Positions 8,385 to 16,046 of a DNA stretch of 64,000 nucleotides are shown here, piece after piece (position 1 is the first letter of the stretch; each line of letters opens with the position of its first letter). The notes below the pieces were generated by a model. It saw only the letters and a program-made list of their open reading frames with translations. It searched no databases and was not told where the DNA came from. This DNA is from Microcystis wesenbergii NRERC-220 (GTDB taxonomy: Bacteria; Cyanobacteriota; Cyanobacteriia; Cyanobacteriales; Microcystaceae). The stretch lies in contig NZ_JAVSJA010000001.1 in the NCBI RefSeq assembly GCF_032027425.1, positions 1,054,001-1,118,000 of the forward strand, in the 5' to 3' direction. A program made the position numbers and the translations under genes.

Positions 8385-9005
8385 TTATCCTAATTGATCA
8401 ATTCTCATTTCGCCGAGGTATTTACGGAGATAGGGAGAAAAAACCTCGTAAATCAGGGTAAGGGGTTGGCGAGCGTGCCAAAATAGGTAATGACGACCCC
8501 AAAATGCTCCTTTTTCCCCAAAAGCTATTTCTAATTCCGGGGAATGACCGTAATAAAGTCCCTGCACATCGCGATATAATTCCGTGTGCAGCCGCGAGAG
8601 ACTTTCCCAAATCGGTAGGGAACGATTTTCTAGATATTCGTCCACTTGATTGGCAGACCACCAAGAAGCGGCATAGGCTAACCTTTGACCACTAGCTGTG
8701 CGTAACCAAACTTGACGACGCAATCTCGGCCCCGGAATCAGGCTAATTTTCATCGGTGCGCCATCCTCATCGTCGCCGATGGGGGACATATCGATCACAT
8801 CCACTTCCGTTTTTTCACCGGTTAAAAGTTGTAAATGACGGGTGGGAGAACCATCGCCGAGAATTAAAATCTGCCAAGGAGGCGCGAGTTGGCTATGGGG
8901 TAAACCTTGTTTAACATCGGTTTCGTCTCCTTGCCAGAGAGGGGACAGGGAGTACCAAGGACGATTAAGCAGGGGCTTTTCTTGGGGGCGGAGGATAGCA
9001 GTCAA
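8385..9005 (-). CDS. Chorismate lyase, cyanobacterial (DUF98) type
   Basis: 206 residues. The protein matches the cyanobacterial chorismate pyruvate-lyase family, which converts chorismate to 4-hydroxybenzoate plus pyruvate, the first step to plastoquinone. Family features visible are the WQILILGDGSPTRHLQLLTG block, RRQVWLRTASGQRLAYAASWW, the LPIWESLSRLHTELYRDVQ helix, and the GRHYLFWHARQPLTLIYEVF segment near the C-terminus. The start is TTG 9005: no in-frame ATG precedes it, and the first internal ATG (M86) would remove the conserved N-terminal block. The gene stands alone, with the next gene on the same strand about 150 bp upstream. Confidence 0.82.
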   Translation of the reverse strand: MTAILRPQEKPLLNRPWYSLSPLWQGDETDVKQGLPHSQLAPPWQILILGDGSPTRHLQLLTGEKTEVDVIDMSPIGDDEDGAPMKISLIPGPRLRRQVWLRTASGQRLAYAASWWSANQVDEYLENRSLPIWESLSRLHTELYRDVQGLYYGHSPELEIAFGEKGAFWGRHYLFWHARQPLTLIYEVFSPYLRKYLGEMRIDQLG

Positions 9006-9153
9006 GGTTTGTTACAAAACTTTATGATTTTTTCATTAATCATAACACGGGATTTTTGTCTGCTGGTGATAAAAGCGATCGCCTTGCTCTAATCCTCTCT
9101 AACTTTTCGGTTAGCAGATGCACTCTTGCCAAAGGAGATCGACTATTTTGATT

Positions 9154-9450
9154 TTAACGATAGAAAGGTATGAATATCTGGAGGAGTTTTTGTAATCTTC
9201 TCAGGGCAATTAATTGTCGAATCTTGGGATTAATTTGGGGGGGATAAATGCTGGTGGCTAATTGTTCTTCTAGTAAAGCATATTCTGCCGCAGTTAGGGG
9301 TTGATTATCAAGGGGCGAGCGAGCCGAAGTGATAATTTCTGCTCGTAAAATTTCTTCGGGAATATCTTCGGGAGAGGGCAAAGCAAGGGTTTTGAGGGGC
9401 GATAAGAAACCGATCGAGATAAGGATGATAATTTTGGTTGTTCGCTGCAT
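9154..9450 (-). CDS. Small exported protein of unknown function
   Basis: 98 residues. The N-terminus is a signal peptide: two basic residues, a hydrophobic run (IIILISIGFLSPLKTLA) and a probable cleavage site around ALALP. The mature part is about 75 residues, polar, with a conserved-looking LTAAEYALLEEQLA segment followed by QLIALRRLQKLLQIFIPFY. I do not recognise a named family, but a cyanobacterial conserved hypothetical is likely. ATG 9450 directly abuts the stop codon of the GST gene upstream on the same strand, so the two are probably co-transcribed and translationally coupled. Confidence 0.65.
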   Translation of the reverse strand: MQRTTKIIILISIGFLSPLKTLALPSPEDIPEEILRAEIITSARSPLDNQPLTAAEYALLEEQLATSIYPPQINPKIRQLIALRRLQKLLQIFIPFYR

Positions 9451-10110
9451 TTAATTTAAACCGGGGGGCAATTTTTCTCGACACTGTTGATGAATTTCCC
9501 CGATTCTAGCAAACAACCAGGGATATTTTTGACGATAACTGGGAATTAGAGCCAGAGGACTGAGTAGAGCAGTGGCGGCAATATCGGCTACACTTAATTT
9601 ATCTGCCACTAAATAGGGCTGATCTTGCCAATATTCTAGAATCTTGAGGGCATTTTCTAGGCGCTCCTCCGCTAGTTTTACCCTGGCTGGGGTGATTTTA
9701 TATTGTTGTCGCACGATCTTAATAATTATTTGACTACTCAGGGAAGGATCGATCGCTTTTCCCTCTCCGGCGCGATAATCATAATAGACAAATCTCGTCG
9801 CTACTCCAATACTTTCATCTAACCAATCCTCTAGTAACCAAGCTTGATTTTTCTCCTTTTCCCCAGCGGGAACAAAAGAGGGGAAAGGAACTACTTTTTC
9901 TAAATATTTTAAAATGGCAGTAGAATCGGCAATAATCTCATCTGCTGCCATTAAAACGGGGACAGTGGTTAACCCTTTAGTTAGGGGACTGAGTTTGAGA
10001 ATATGTAGTCCGGGAGTGAGATTTTCTACTTGGTAATCAATCCCCTTATAACCTAGGGCTAAACGAGCTTTGCGACAGTAATGAGATGTGCTAAATTGAA
10101 GTAAAAGCAT
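9451..10110 (-). CDS. Glutathione S-transferase family protein
   Basis: 219 residues. The N-terminal thioredoxin-like domain reads LLLQFSTSHYCRKARLALGYKGIDY, with the Ser/Cys position of the GST active site, then LTTVPVLMAADEIIADSTAILKYLE, which contains the cis-proline (TVPVL) and the Glu/Asp-Ser glutathione contact. The C-terminal helical domain has the conserved LVADKLSVADIAATALLSPL motif with its N-capping Ser-x-x-Asp. A cytosolic thiol transferase or peroxidase role is probable, with substrate unknown. It is upstream of, and abutting, the small exported protein gene. Upstream lies the heptamer-rich spacer shared with the divergent signal peptidase gene. Confidence 0.87.
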   Translation of the reverse strand: MLLLQFSTSHYCRKARLALGYKGIDYQVENLTPGLHILKLSPLTKGLTTVPVLMAADEIIADSTAILKYLEKVVPFPSFVPAGEKEKNQAWLLEDWLDESIGVATRFVYYDYRAGEGKAIDPSLSSQIIIKIVRQQYKITPARVKLAEERLENALKILEYWQDQPYLVADKLSVADIAATALLSPLALIPSYRQKYPWLFARIGEIHQQCREKLPPGLN

Positions 10111-10207
10111 TAAGTTTTGTTGGTTGCTATAATAGTTATCAGTTATCAGATTTGAGTTTTAAGTGAGCAGTATGTATTAAGCGAGCAGTATTATTCCTAC
10201 TGTGTTT

Positions 10208-10276
10208 TCACTGATTACTGTTTACTGTTTACTGTTTACTGTTTACTGTTTACTGATCACTGATTACTGTTTACTG
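10208..10276. repeat. Heptamer tandem array (TTTACTG)n
   Basis: Head-to-tail TGTTTAC units with interspersed TGATTAC and TGATCAC variants lie between the divergent GST and signal peptidase genes. The array ends about 20 bp before the signal peptidase start codon, so it occupies the promoter-to-leader region. Confidence 0.88.
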
Positions 10277-10297
10277 AATTGGCAATAGGTCTATACT

Positions 10298-11395
10298 ATG
10301 AGCAACCCCCCCCTTTTTTCGGCTGTTTCTCCTCCTGATGCGACTAATTCACAAACAAAAGATCCCTGGTTAGCGGTCAATCTCTCGATGTTTTTCCCCG
10401 GTTTGGGACAATGGTATGCTAACAAAAACCAGAAAGCAACCATTTGGGCGATCGCTCAAATAATATTAATAATTGTGACAATTTGGTCAATTTTTAGCCC
10501 CAATGGCCCTGTAAGCTGGGGATTAGGGGGAATAGTTGCTCTGGTTATCCTTTACATTAGCAATATTTTTGACGCTCACTGGAGTGTTTATTATTCCGAA
10601 CAGAATAACAGCTTAGAGAAAATTCCCCGCCAACAAAAAAACCCATGGTTTGCCGTCTTCGCTAACCGGATTATACCGGGGTTAGGGCAATTGTACGCCG
10701 ATAAGGTGATCTTAGGGATAATTTTTCTGACTATATCCCTGATTACCCTGAAAATGGATCATTTTTTTGCCAATATCCTCTTTCTTACCCCTTTAATTAC
10801 AGCGATCGCTATTTATCATGTTTATCACACTTTCCCCCATCAATTCCATCCCCATCGTCACACCTATCGTTCCATTTTGGCGCTGATGGTGGCAGCAATT
10901 TTTACTTGGGGAATTATCTGTAATTATTTTCCCGATTGGTTACATCAAAGAATAGAATTTTTCGAGATTCCTAGCGAATCCATGCTGCCTACCCTCGCAG
11001 TAGGTGATCGCATTTTCGTCAGTCAATCTGGTAATTATCAAGCAAAAAGAGGCGATATAATTGTTTTTAGAACTCCCGAAAAAATTAAGCAACTAGATCC
11101 TAAGTCTGGAGATTTTTTTATTAAACGAGTCATCGCTATTGCTGGGGATACCATTGAAATCCGGGGGGGCAAAGTTTATCTCAACCAGCAAGTTATCGAG
11201 GAACCCTACACCGCCGAGTTAGCCAATTATGAAATAGAATTTATGACTATACCCCCAAAAACCCTGTTTGTTTTGGGAGATAATCGTAACCATAGTTTTG
11301 ATTCCCGTGATTGGGGTTTTTTGCCCAAAATTTATATCGTTGGTCAAGCCTATAAAGTTTACTGGCCTCTCGATCGTGTTCAGTCTTTGCTATGA
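10298..11395 (+). CDS. lepB: Signal peptidase I with a multi-spanning N-terminal membrane domain
   Basis: 365 residues, much longer than the roughly 200-residue cyanobacterial LepB. The catalytic part starts near residue 220: EIPSESMLPTL carries the serine nucleophile (about S228), GDIIVF is box C, FFIKRVIAIAGD holds the general-base lysine (about K276), and LGDNRNHSFDSRDWG is box E. It cleaves signal peptides on the outer face of the cytoplasmic or thylakoid membrane. The first 210 residues contain about five or six hydrophobic segments and two copies of a PW.AV....PGLGQ.YA.K motif (residues 23-43 and 116-136), as in small PGLGQxYA membrane proteins. Start ATG 10298. The heptamer array upstream leaves only a weak ribosome site (AATAGGT). 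Confidence 0.92.
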   Translation: MSNPPLFSAVSPPDATNSQTKDPWLAVNLSMFFPGLGQWYANKNQKATIWAIAQIILIIVTIWSIFSPNGPVSWGLGGIVALVILYISNIFDAHWSVYYSEQNNSLEKIPRQQKNPWFAVFANRIIPGLGQLYADKVILGIIFLTISLITLKMDHFFANILFLTPLITAIAIYHVYHTFPHQFHPHRHTYRSILALMVAAIFTWGIICNYFPDWLHQRIEFFEIPSESMLPTLAVGDRIFVSQSGNYQAKRGDIIVFRTPEKIKQLDPKSGDFFIKRVIAIAGDTIEIRGGKVYLNQQVIEEPYTAELANYEIEFMTIPPKTLFVLGDNRNHSFDSRDWGFLPKIYIVGQAYKVYWPLDRVQSLL

Positions 11396-11546
11396 TGTAG
11401 ATGACTGGGGTAACTTTGAGCCTAGGTGTTACAGTTAGATGAGTTTGGGTATTGTTAGATGATTATAACATTCCCAACCTATGGAAATGTTCCTGAAAAA
11501 TTACCACTGGTGCTAGATAATTAACTTCAATCTTTTCTTGATTAAT

Positions 11547-12122
11547 ATGCTGTTAAAATTCCCTCAAAAGCTGAAAATTAAGCAAATAATATTATTAGTA
11601 TTCTGGCTAGGAATAGGGATATTTTTCTGGTGGTTATCGTGGCAATCCACCGGGATTAGCCAAATTCAACGCCCCGAAACAGTTGCTCAACAAATTTACC
11701 AAGCAATGCCAGATTTACCGAAAGAAAACAACTATACCCGTCGAGATACAGGGGCGATCGATCCGAATAATACTTTAATAAGTCGCTTTCTTCGTTATCA
11801 TCAAGATACAAAAAAAAGGTTTACTCTCATCCGTTTTGATTGGCAATTAACCCTAGGAGATTATCTAGGAGTGAACGAGAAAATCAGCGAAGAAAACTAT
11901 CCCGGACAAGCAACCCTTACCGTTAATCCCATGGCTGCCGATATCAAAGCGATTAACAGTCTTAATCGTCGTCAACGGCAGCAGTTAGTCACCCTTCTAG
12001 TCGAAATTTATAACCCCGCCATTCTCCCCCAAGAAACCCCCAATCCTAGTCCTTCTCCTAGTCCTTCTCCCCGTCGTCCATCTTTATCAAAACCAGGAGA
12101 TGCCGACCTATTAAAATTCTAG
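11547..12122 (+). CDS. Conserved membrane-anchored protein of unknown function
   Basis: About 191 residues from ATG 11547 (TTG 11538 would add three). There is one N-terminal membrane helix (ILLVFWLGIGIFFWWLSW), then a soluble domain outside the cytoplasm or in the lumen with no recognised motif. A low-complexity PSPSPSPS linker comes from a TAGTCCTTC-type repeat near 12050-12070. The gene ends 6 bp before the DUF1818 gene on the same strand, so the two form an operon. No family can be named with confidence. Its position next to a cyanobacteria-specific DUF1818 gene suggests a cyanobacterial conserved hypothetical. Confidence 0.7.
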   Translation: MLLKFPQKLKIKQIILLVFWLGIGIFFWWLSWQSTGISQIQRPETVAQQIYQAMPDLPKENNYTRRDTGAIDPNNTLISRFLRYHQDTKKRFTLIRFDWQLTLGDYLGVNEKISEENYPGQATLTVNPMAADIKAINSLNRRQRQQLVTLLVEIYNPAILPQETPNPSPSPSPSPRRPSLSKPGDADLLKF

Positions 12123-12128
12123 AAAATT

Positions 12129-12497
12129 ATGGAAAAAATTCTCAAATATGGTTCGGGTTGGCGACTCGGTTGGGATTCTAAGGCGGCCATTTATAAAGGA
12201 TTAATTGGTGGCGATGATTGGGCGATCGAATTGACCGAGGCCGAGTGGCAAGATTTGCGTCGGTTACTATCACAATTGACCGCAACTATGGCGGCCATGG
12301 CCACAGAATTAATGGATGAAGAAAGTATTGCTTGTGAAGCGGAAAGCGAGCTTTTATGGTTAGAAGCGGCAGGATTTCCCGATCATTATTCCCTGCGATT
12401 TATTCTCTATCAAGGTCGCGGTTGTGAGGGCAATTGGTCGGCCACTGCCCTGCCAGAGTTGCTCGCCGCTTGGGACAATTTGCTTTACAATTTTTAA
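12129..12497 (+). CDS. DUF1818 family protein
   Basis: 122 residues, full length for the family. It begins with the characteristic KYGSGWRLGWDS segment, continues through YKGLIGGDDWAIELTEAEWQDL, and ends with the LRFILYQGRGCEGNWSATALPELL block and a terminal aromatic helix. The family is confined to cyanobacteria and plastid-bearing organisms, and its role is unknown. It has no signal peptide or membrane segment, so it is probably soluble. It follows the membrane-anchored gene by 6 bp, and an operon is likely. Confidence 0.85.
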   Translation: MEKILKYGSGWRLGWDSKAAIYKGLIGGDDWAIELTEAEWQDLRRLLSQLTATMAAMATELMDEESIACEAESELLWLEAAGFPDHYSLRFILYQGRGCEGNWSATALPELLAAWDNLLYNF

Positions 12498-12562
12498 GAA
12501 AGCGGTGGGCATAAGTTAATTTTTGTCTCCCTCTCTTGACTTTTTTACTCCCCTGTGCTGCT

Positions 12563-13633
12563 ATGCTTGCCCATCCTAAAACGAAGACCGATAATCTCAC
12601 CTACACCCCGCCCCCATTGCTGAAAAACGGTTTTGCCATGACCCTCTATGTGGCCCTGAAAGCGCGAGAAACCTGGCAAAATACGATCGCTATTCCCGAA
12701 CCAGTCTATCAAGAAACCATTTTCACCGGGGCCGATGCCGTCCCCATCTACGGGATTGTTTCCATTCCCCCGCAAGCGAAGGGAACAATTATCGGCACCT
12801 ACGGCATCACGGGAGACTTAGATAATCAATGGTTTTTAAGAATTTTAGGCAGAAAAGCCGTAGCGAGAAACTACGCGGTCGTCCTCTTCGATTGGCGCGC
12901 CCACGGTAAGACAGCCGAATTATCCCCGACTCTCACCTCCGATGGCATCTATGAAGGGCTAGATTTCGTTCATATTGCCGCCCAAGCCCAAAAAATGGGC
13001 TGTCCTGCTCCTTTTTGGTTCACGGGTTACTCTCTGGGGGGACAATTAGCCCTCTGGGGAATTAAATCGGCAGAGAATAGGGAAGATAGGGGGATTGATC
13101 CCGTCGATATCGGTGGTGGTGCGGTAATTTGTCCTAATTTAGACTCTAATCGTTCTTTATCCTATCTCGTCCGGGATCCCTGGGGGAAACATTTGGAAAA
13201 AGCGATCGCCAGGGAATTACGCAAGTTAGCCAAACGCATCCATAAGGCTCATCCCGATCATATCGATCCTCAAGCAATTACTCGCGCCACCACGATTGCC
13301 GGATTCGATCGAGAATTAGTGATTAAAAAGCTAGGATTTGAGACAGTTTTTGACTATTATGCCGCTAGTAGTCCCTTGCCCTTTCAACCCTATTTAGCTA
13401 AACCCACTTTTATCCTCTACGCGGCCGATGATCCCCTCTTTTCCCCCGCAGTTATTCCCGATCTGCAAGCAGCGATCGCTGATAATCCCCACGTGGATCT
13501 ACTCTTAACCAACCATGGCGGTCATGTGGGTTATATCAGCAGTTTATCCTGTCAGCGTCAGTGGGGCGATAGCGATCGCTGGTGGGCATGGAATCGGGTT
13601 TTAGACTGGTTTGACCAAAAAACTGGCAAATAA
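12563..13633 (+). CDS. Alpha/beta-hydrolase (YheT-like)
   Basis: 356 residues from ATG 12563 (a TTG at 12536 would add nine). The hydrolase fold is complete: the nucleophile elbow FTGYSLGGQLALWG supplies the serine, YAADDPLFSP the aspartate, and LTNHGGHVGY the histidine. The oxyanion-hole region is TYGITGDLDNQW, and FDWRAHGKTA corresponds to the usual D.RG.G strand. It belongs to the UPF0017/YheT-type esterases, with substrate unknown. Its stop TAA 13631-13633 sits exactly against a truncated copy of small element M2. Downstream lies the ISKra4-type element. Confidence 0.85.
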   Translation: MLAHPKTKTDNLTYTPPPLLKNGFAMTLYVALKARETWQNTIAIPEPVYQETIFTGADAVPIYGIVSIPPQAKGTIIGTYGITGDLDNQWFLRILGRKAVARNYAVVLFDWRAHGKTAELSPTLTSDGIYEGLDFVHIAAQAQKMGCPAPFWFTGYSLGGQLALWGIKSAENREDRGIDPVDIGGGAVICPNLDSNRSLSYLVRDPWGKHLEKAIARELRKLAKRIHKAHPDHIDPQAITRATTIAGFDRELVIKKLGFETVFDYYAASSPLPFQPYLAKPTFILYAADDPLFSPAVIPDLQAAIADNPHVDLLLTNHGGHVGYISSLSCQRQWGDSDRWWAWNRVLDWFDQKTGK

Positions 13634-13668
13634 TACTAAATCCGTTGAGTATAGGTTAAATATCACTT
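13634..13668. repeat. Truncated left end of small element M2
   Basis: This begins TACTAAATCCGTTGAGTA like the full copies at 21964, 28349 and 32811, but stops after 35 bp where the ISKra4-type element starts. The right end of M2 is not found on the other side of the IS. Confidence 0.8.
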
Positions 13669-14864
13669 GGGAGCAAGTCAGTTTTGTCAGAACATAAATA
13701 CTATTCAATAGCTAAAGACTGTTATTTAGGTAAGCACAGCGGTGTTTAAGCACTTGAGGGATATTTTCTTCATTCCACTGGGCTCCAGAAATTTTCAGTC
13801 GTCGGTCAATCTGTTTAACCGTGGATTCAACGGCTCCCGAAGCAATAGAGCAAATCTCTTCTTGTTGATAGTAATTATAATTAACAATTCGATGACGATG
13901 AATCTCTAAATAACGACAGAAATTTTCAGCTCGTTCGTTTTTTAAAGGAGAGATTAATGCTATTGTTTCCTCAATTTTGCCCTGCCATAATAAACTTTCT
14001 GCTTTTTTCAATCTCTTCACTGAACCGCCGACTTTATGAAGATTTTCTACCAAATGAAACCAGTCAAGTATTTCTCTTTTTTCTCCTGGACAATCCCAGT
14101 TTTTCACAATTTTCCCAATACCGGGATGTCCGTCTCCCAAACAGGTAAGGGGGTCAGATAAAGGTTGTTGATTAACCCAATATATTAACGATTCATTTTC
14201 TCCAAACCAAGCTTTTCTTAGGAAAGTATCAACACAGATTGCTTTATAATCTTTCCAGATACAAGCCTCTCCCTTAGTTTCGGTTCTTAAGCGCACTTTT
14301 CCTCCATCTAGACTAATTTCTTGAACGGGGTTTCCTGATTCTTCTTCGGCAAATTGGTGGCGATGGACTAATCGTTGTTGAGTCCTAGCCGAGACCTTCA
14401 TCCCTATATAAAATTGAAGATCTCTGGCGGCATTTTCATAAGAAACATTGGCACTAGCTCTTAAACAACAGCGTTCTAAGTAAGGACTAATTTGGTTATT
14501 ACGAGGAATATTTAAACGGATTGCTTGTTTTTCTGTCAGGCATAATTCTCCGATGATGCTTTTTATTTTTCTCGGTCTCCCGGCTTGAGTTCCTGTCGTT
14601 TTTGTGACAAAAAAAAATCCTAGTTTCGGAGTTATATATTTTAAGGTCTGTTCTCTTATTGTCGTCTCTATTCCCTCTAAAGTTTGGATTTTTTCAGCCT
14701 CAGCTTCCTGATGAAGAATCTTGGCTATCGCTTGAATATGTTGGTTAAGTTCTTGTTGTTGCTTTGGAGTCATTTTTGTCTTTTCCCCACTCTTTTCTCT
14801 ATCCCATACCCAATTGATGCTTTTGTCAAGTAGTTTATTTGTTCTTCAGCTTTGACTTGCTCCC
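13669..14864 (-). mobile_element. ISKra4-type insertion sequence, 1196 bp
   Basis: The terminal inverted repeats are GGGAGCAAGTCA at the left and its complement TGACTTGCTCCC at the right. One transposase gene (13712-14773) lies on the minus strand. No direct repeat is seen at the flanks. The left flank is a cut M2 element and the right flank is the middle of a coding region, which suggests that a deletion or recombination involving the IS removed the sequence between. Confidence 0.87.
13712..14773 (-). CDS. ISKra4-family transposase
   Basis: 353 residues, apparently intact. Family blocks visible: a central ISLDGGKVRLRTE segment with the first catalytic Asp, LTCLGDGHPGIGKIV with the second, DWFHLVENLHKVGGS, and the C-terminal IASGAVESTVKQIDRR block with the catalytic Glu, followed by LKISGAQWN. 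A short N-terminal region holds a GRPRK basic patch. The length fits the short (single-frame) subgroup of ISKra4 elements. Start ATG 14773. Confidence 0.88.
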   Translation of the reverse strand: MTPKQQQELNQHIQAIAKILHQEAEAEKIQTLEGIETTIREQTLKYITPKLGFFFVTKTTGTQAGRPRKIKSIIGELCLTEKQAIRLNIPRNNQISPYLERCCLRASANVSYENAARDLQFYIGMKVSARTQQRLVHRHQFAEEESGNPVQEISLDGGKVRLRTETKGEACIWKDYKAICVDTFLRKAWFGENESLIYWVNQQPLSDPLTCLGDGHPGIGKIVKNWDCPGEKREILDWFHLVENLHKVGGSVKRLKKAESLLWQGKIEETIALISPLKNERAENFCRYLEIHRHRIVNYNYYQQEEICSIASGAVESTVKQIDRRLKISGAQWNEENIPQVLKHRCAYLNNSL

Positions 14865-15156
14865 AGTGGAAATCCCCGATGAGGAAATCGAACTCGAAAC
14901 CGCCATTCAACGCATCAACGACCATGTAATCGAGAGAGTCGGGAATTTTATTATCACCTCTACCGAAAACCTACCCAATGGAGTAACACTGAAGATGGTG
15001 AGCTTACCAGCAGGTAAATTTCTCATGGGATCTCCTGACAGTGATCTCGATGCTGAAAGTTATGAAAAGCCTCAACACCTAGTTCAAGTAAACAGTTTTG
15101 CGATTGGGAAATATCCAGTTACTCAGGCACAATATCAAGCAGTAATGGGAACAAAT

Positions 15157-15210
15157 GCAACATCTCAAAAATCGCTGAGAGGTAAGAGGAGAGCAACGGC
15201 AGCGTCGCTG
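15157..15210 (+). repeat. 54-bp in-frame palindromic insertion inside the FGE-domain gene
   Basis: In relatives the fold reads MG.NPS.FQNNPQNP. Here 18 extra residues rich in Arg, Ser and Ala (ATSQKSLRGKRRATAASL) split GTN from PSYFQ. The inserted DNA and its edge contain the inverted repeat GGCAGC-GTC-GCTGCC within an outer AAGAG/CTCTT pair, so it can fold as a hairpin and keeps the frame. Confidence 0.55.
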
Positions 15211-15598
15211 CCCTCTTATTTTCAAAACAATCCGCAAAATCCGGTAGAACAAGTTAGCTGGAATGACGCTCAAGCTTTTTGTCAGAAATTGAGTCAAATA
15301 ACAGGGAAAACCTATCGCCTACCGACGGAAGCGGAATGGGAATATGCCTGTCGTGCGGGAACAACTACTCGCTATTATTTTGGTGATGATGCTAATCAGT
15401 TAGGAGATTATGCTTGGTATGGCGGAAATTCTCAAAATACAACTCATCCTGTGGGTCAGAAAAAGCCCAATGCTTGGGGACTCTATGACATGATTGGCAA
15501 TGTTGGGGAGTGGTGCGAGGACAATTGGCATGATAGCTATATCGGAGCGCCGACGGATGGCAGTGCTTGGATAAAAAATGGTAATGATTATCAAATAT

Positions 15599-15713
15599 TG
15601 CGGGGCGGTTCCTGGGGCGACGTTCCTCTTCGCTGCCGTTCCGCGGTTCGCGTCAACGGCCTCCGCCGCGACGACCGCGACGACGATCTCGGTTTTCGGG
15701 TGGTGTGCGGTGC
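15599..15713 (+). other. Probable DGR variable region (VR)
   Basis: This covers the codons for LRGGSWGDVPLRCRSA through DLGFRVV. Almost all variable positions are NNC codons (GAC, GTC, GGC, CTC, CGC and one AAC), as expected when the adenines of AAC codons in a template repeat are randomised. The central 84 bases hold only about eight A residues, although the gene around it is A-rich. No reverse transcriptase or template repeat lies in this window. Confidence 0.72.
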
Positions 15714-15791
15714 TGGGAGGACTCTGTAACCCTTTTTCCCTTTTTTCCCTTTTTACCCTCATTCCCTATTTTTCAATTTTTCTCTTTCTTT

Positions 15792-15820
15792 CCCGCCGCT
15801 AGGCGGGTCGATTTTTTTTT
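15792..15820 (+). terminator. GC hairpin plus T-run downstream of the FGE-domain gene
   Basis: CCCGCC, loop GCTA, GGCGGG, then TCGA and about ten T residues. It fits a Rho-independent terminator. DGR targets also often carry a hairpin just after the variable region that assists retrohoming, so it may have had that role instead or as well. Confidence 0.7.
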
Positions 15821-15830
15821 AAGATTTTTA

Positions 15831-15878
15831 ATGGCTTCCATTACTGTTAATATCTCAGATGAACAGTTGAAGACTTAA
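15831..15878 (+). pseudogene. N-terminal remnant of a small antitoxin-like gene
   Basis: ATG 15831 encodes only MASITVNISDEQLKT before TAA 15876-15878. The sequence looks like the start of a cyanobacterial antitoxin-type or ribbon-helix-helix-type small protein. The match stops where an M1 element end (TAGGGTTTGC, from 15880) begins, so the gene was probably cut by that element. The stretch to 15960 contains a further possible coding remnant in a plus frame (WRLEQGVKACVRCHQIITD, ending at TAG near 16009) which I cannot assign. Confidence 0.45.
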
Positions 15879-16046
15879 TTAGGGTTTGCATAGAAGATTC
15901 GATTTTCAATTTCTGTCGATGGCGTTTGGAACAAGGGGTTAAGGCTTGTGTTCGATGCCATCAAATCATTACAGATATGCCAATAATCCCAGATGATAGA
16001 GAATAGATATTTCCGAAAATTAAATATGCGTAACCTGAAACCCTTG

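Larger units (their letters stand above)
14839..15729 (+). pseudogene. FGE-sulfatase (SUMF1) domain protein, 5'-truncated; DGR-type variable 3' end
   Basis: The frame runs back into the right terminal repeat of the ISKra4-type element. The only early start is a TTG at 14839 inside the IS, so the native N-terminus is missing. The first in-frame ATG after the IS is at 14995. From there a complete formylglycine-generating-enzyme-like C-type-lectin fold follows: MVSLPAGKFLMGSPDSD, FAIGKYPVTQAQYQAVMG, YRLPTEAEWEYACRAGT, NAWGLYDMIGNVGEWCEDNW, and the final LRGGSW....CRSA.R....GFRVV. Cyanobacterial proteins of this kind are the usual targets of diversity-generating retroelements. The last 115 bp have the expected A-depleted variable-region composition. 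An 18-residue in-frame insertion sits at 15157-15210. Expression is doubtful because the original promoter and start are gone. Confidence 0.8.

Noticed and set aside
13712-14864. IS at 1499-3335 and ISKra4-type element as ends of a composite transposon
   Set aside because: The two elements are unrelated, have different termini, and the genes between them are conserved housekeeping genes.
15400-15802. Frames antisense to and overlapping the end of the FGE-domain gene
   Set aside because: They are shadows created by the A-poor variable region.
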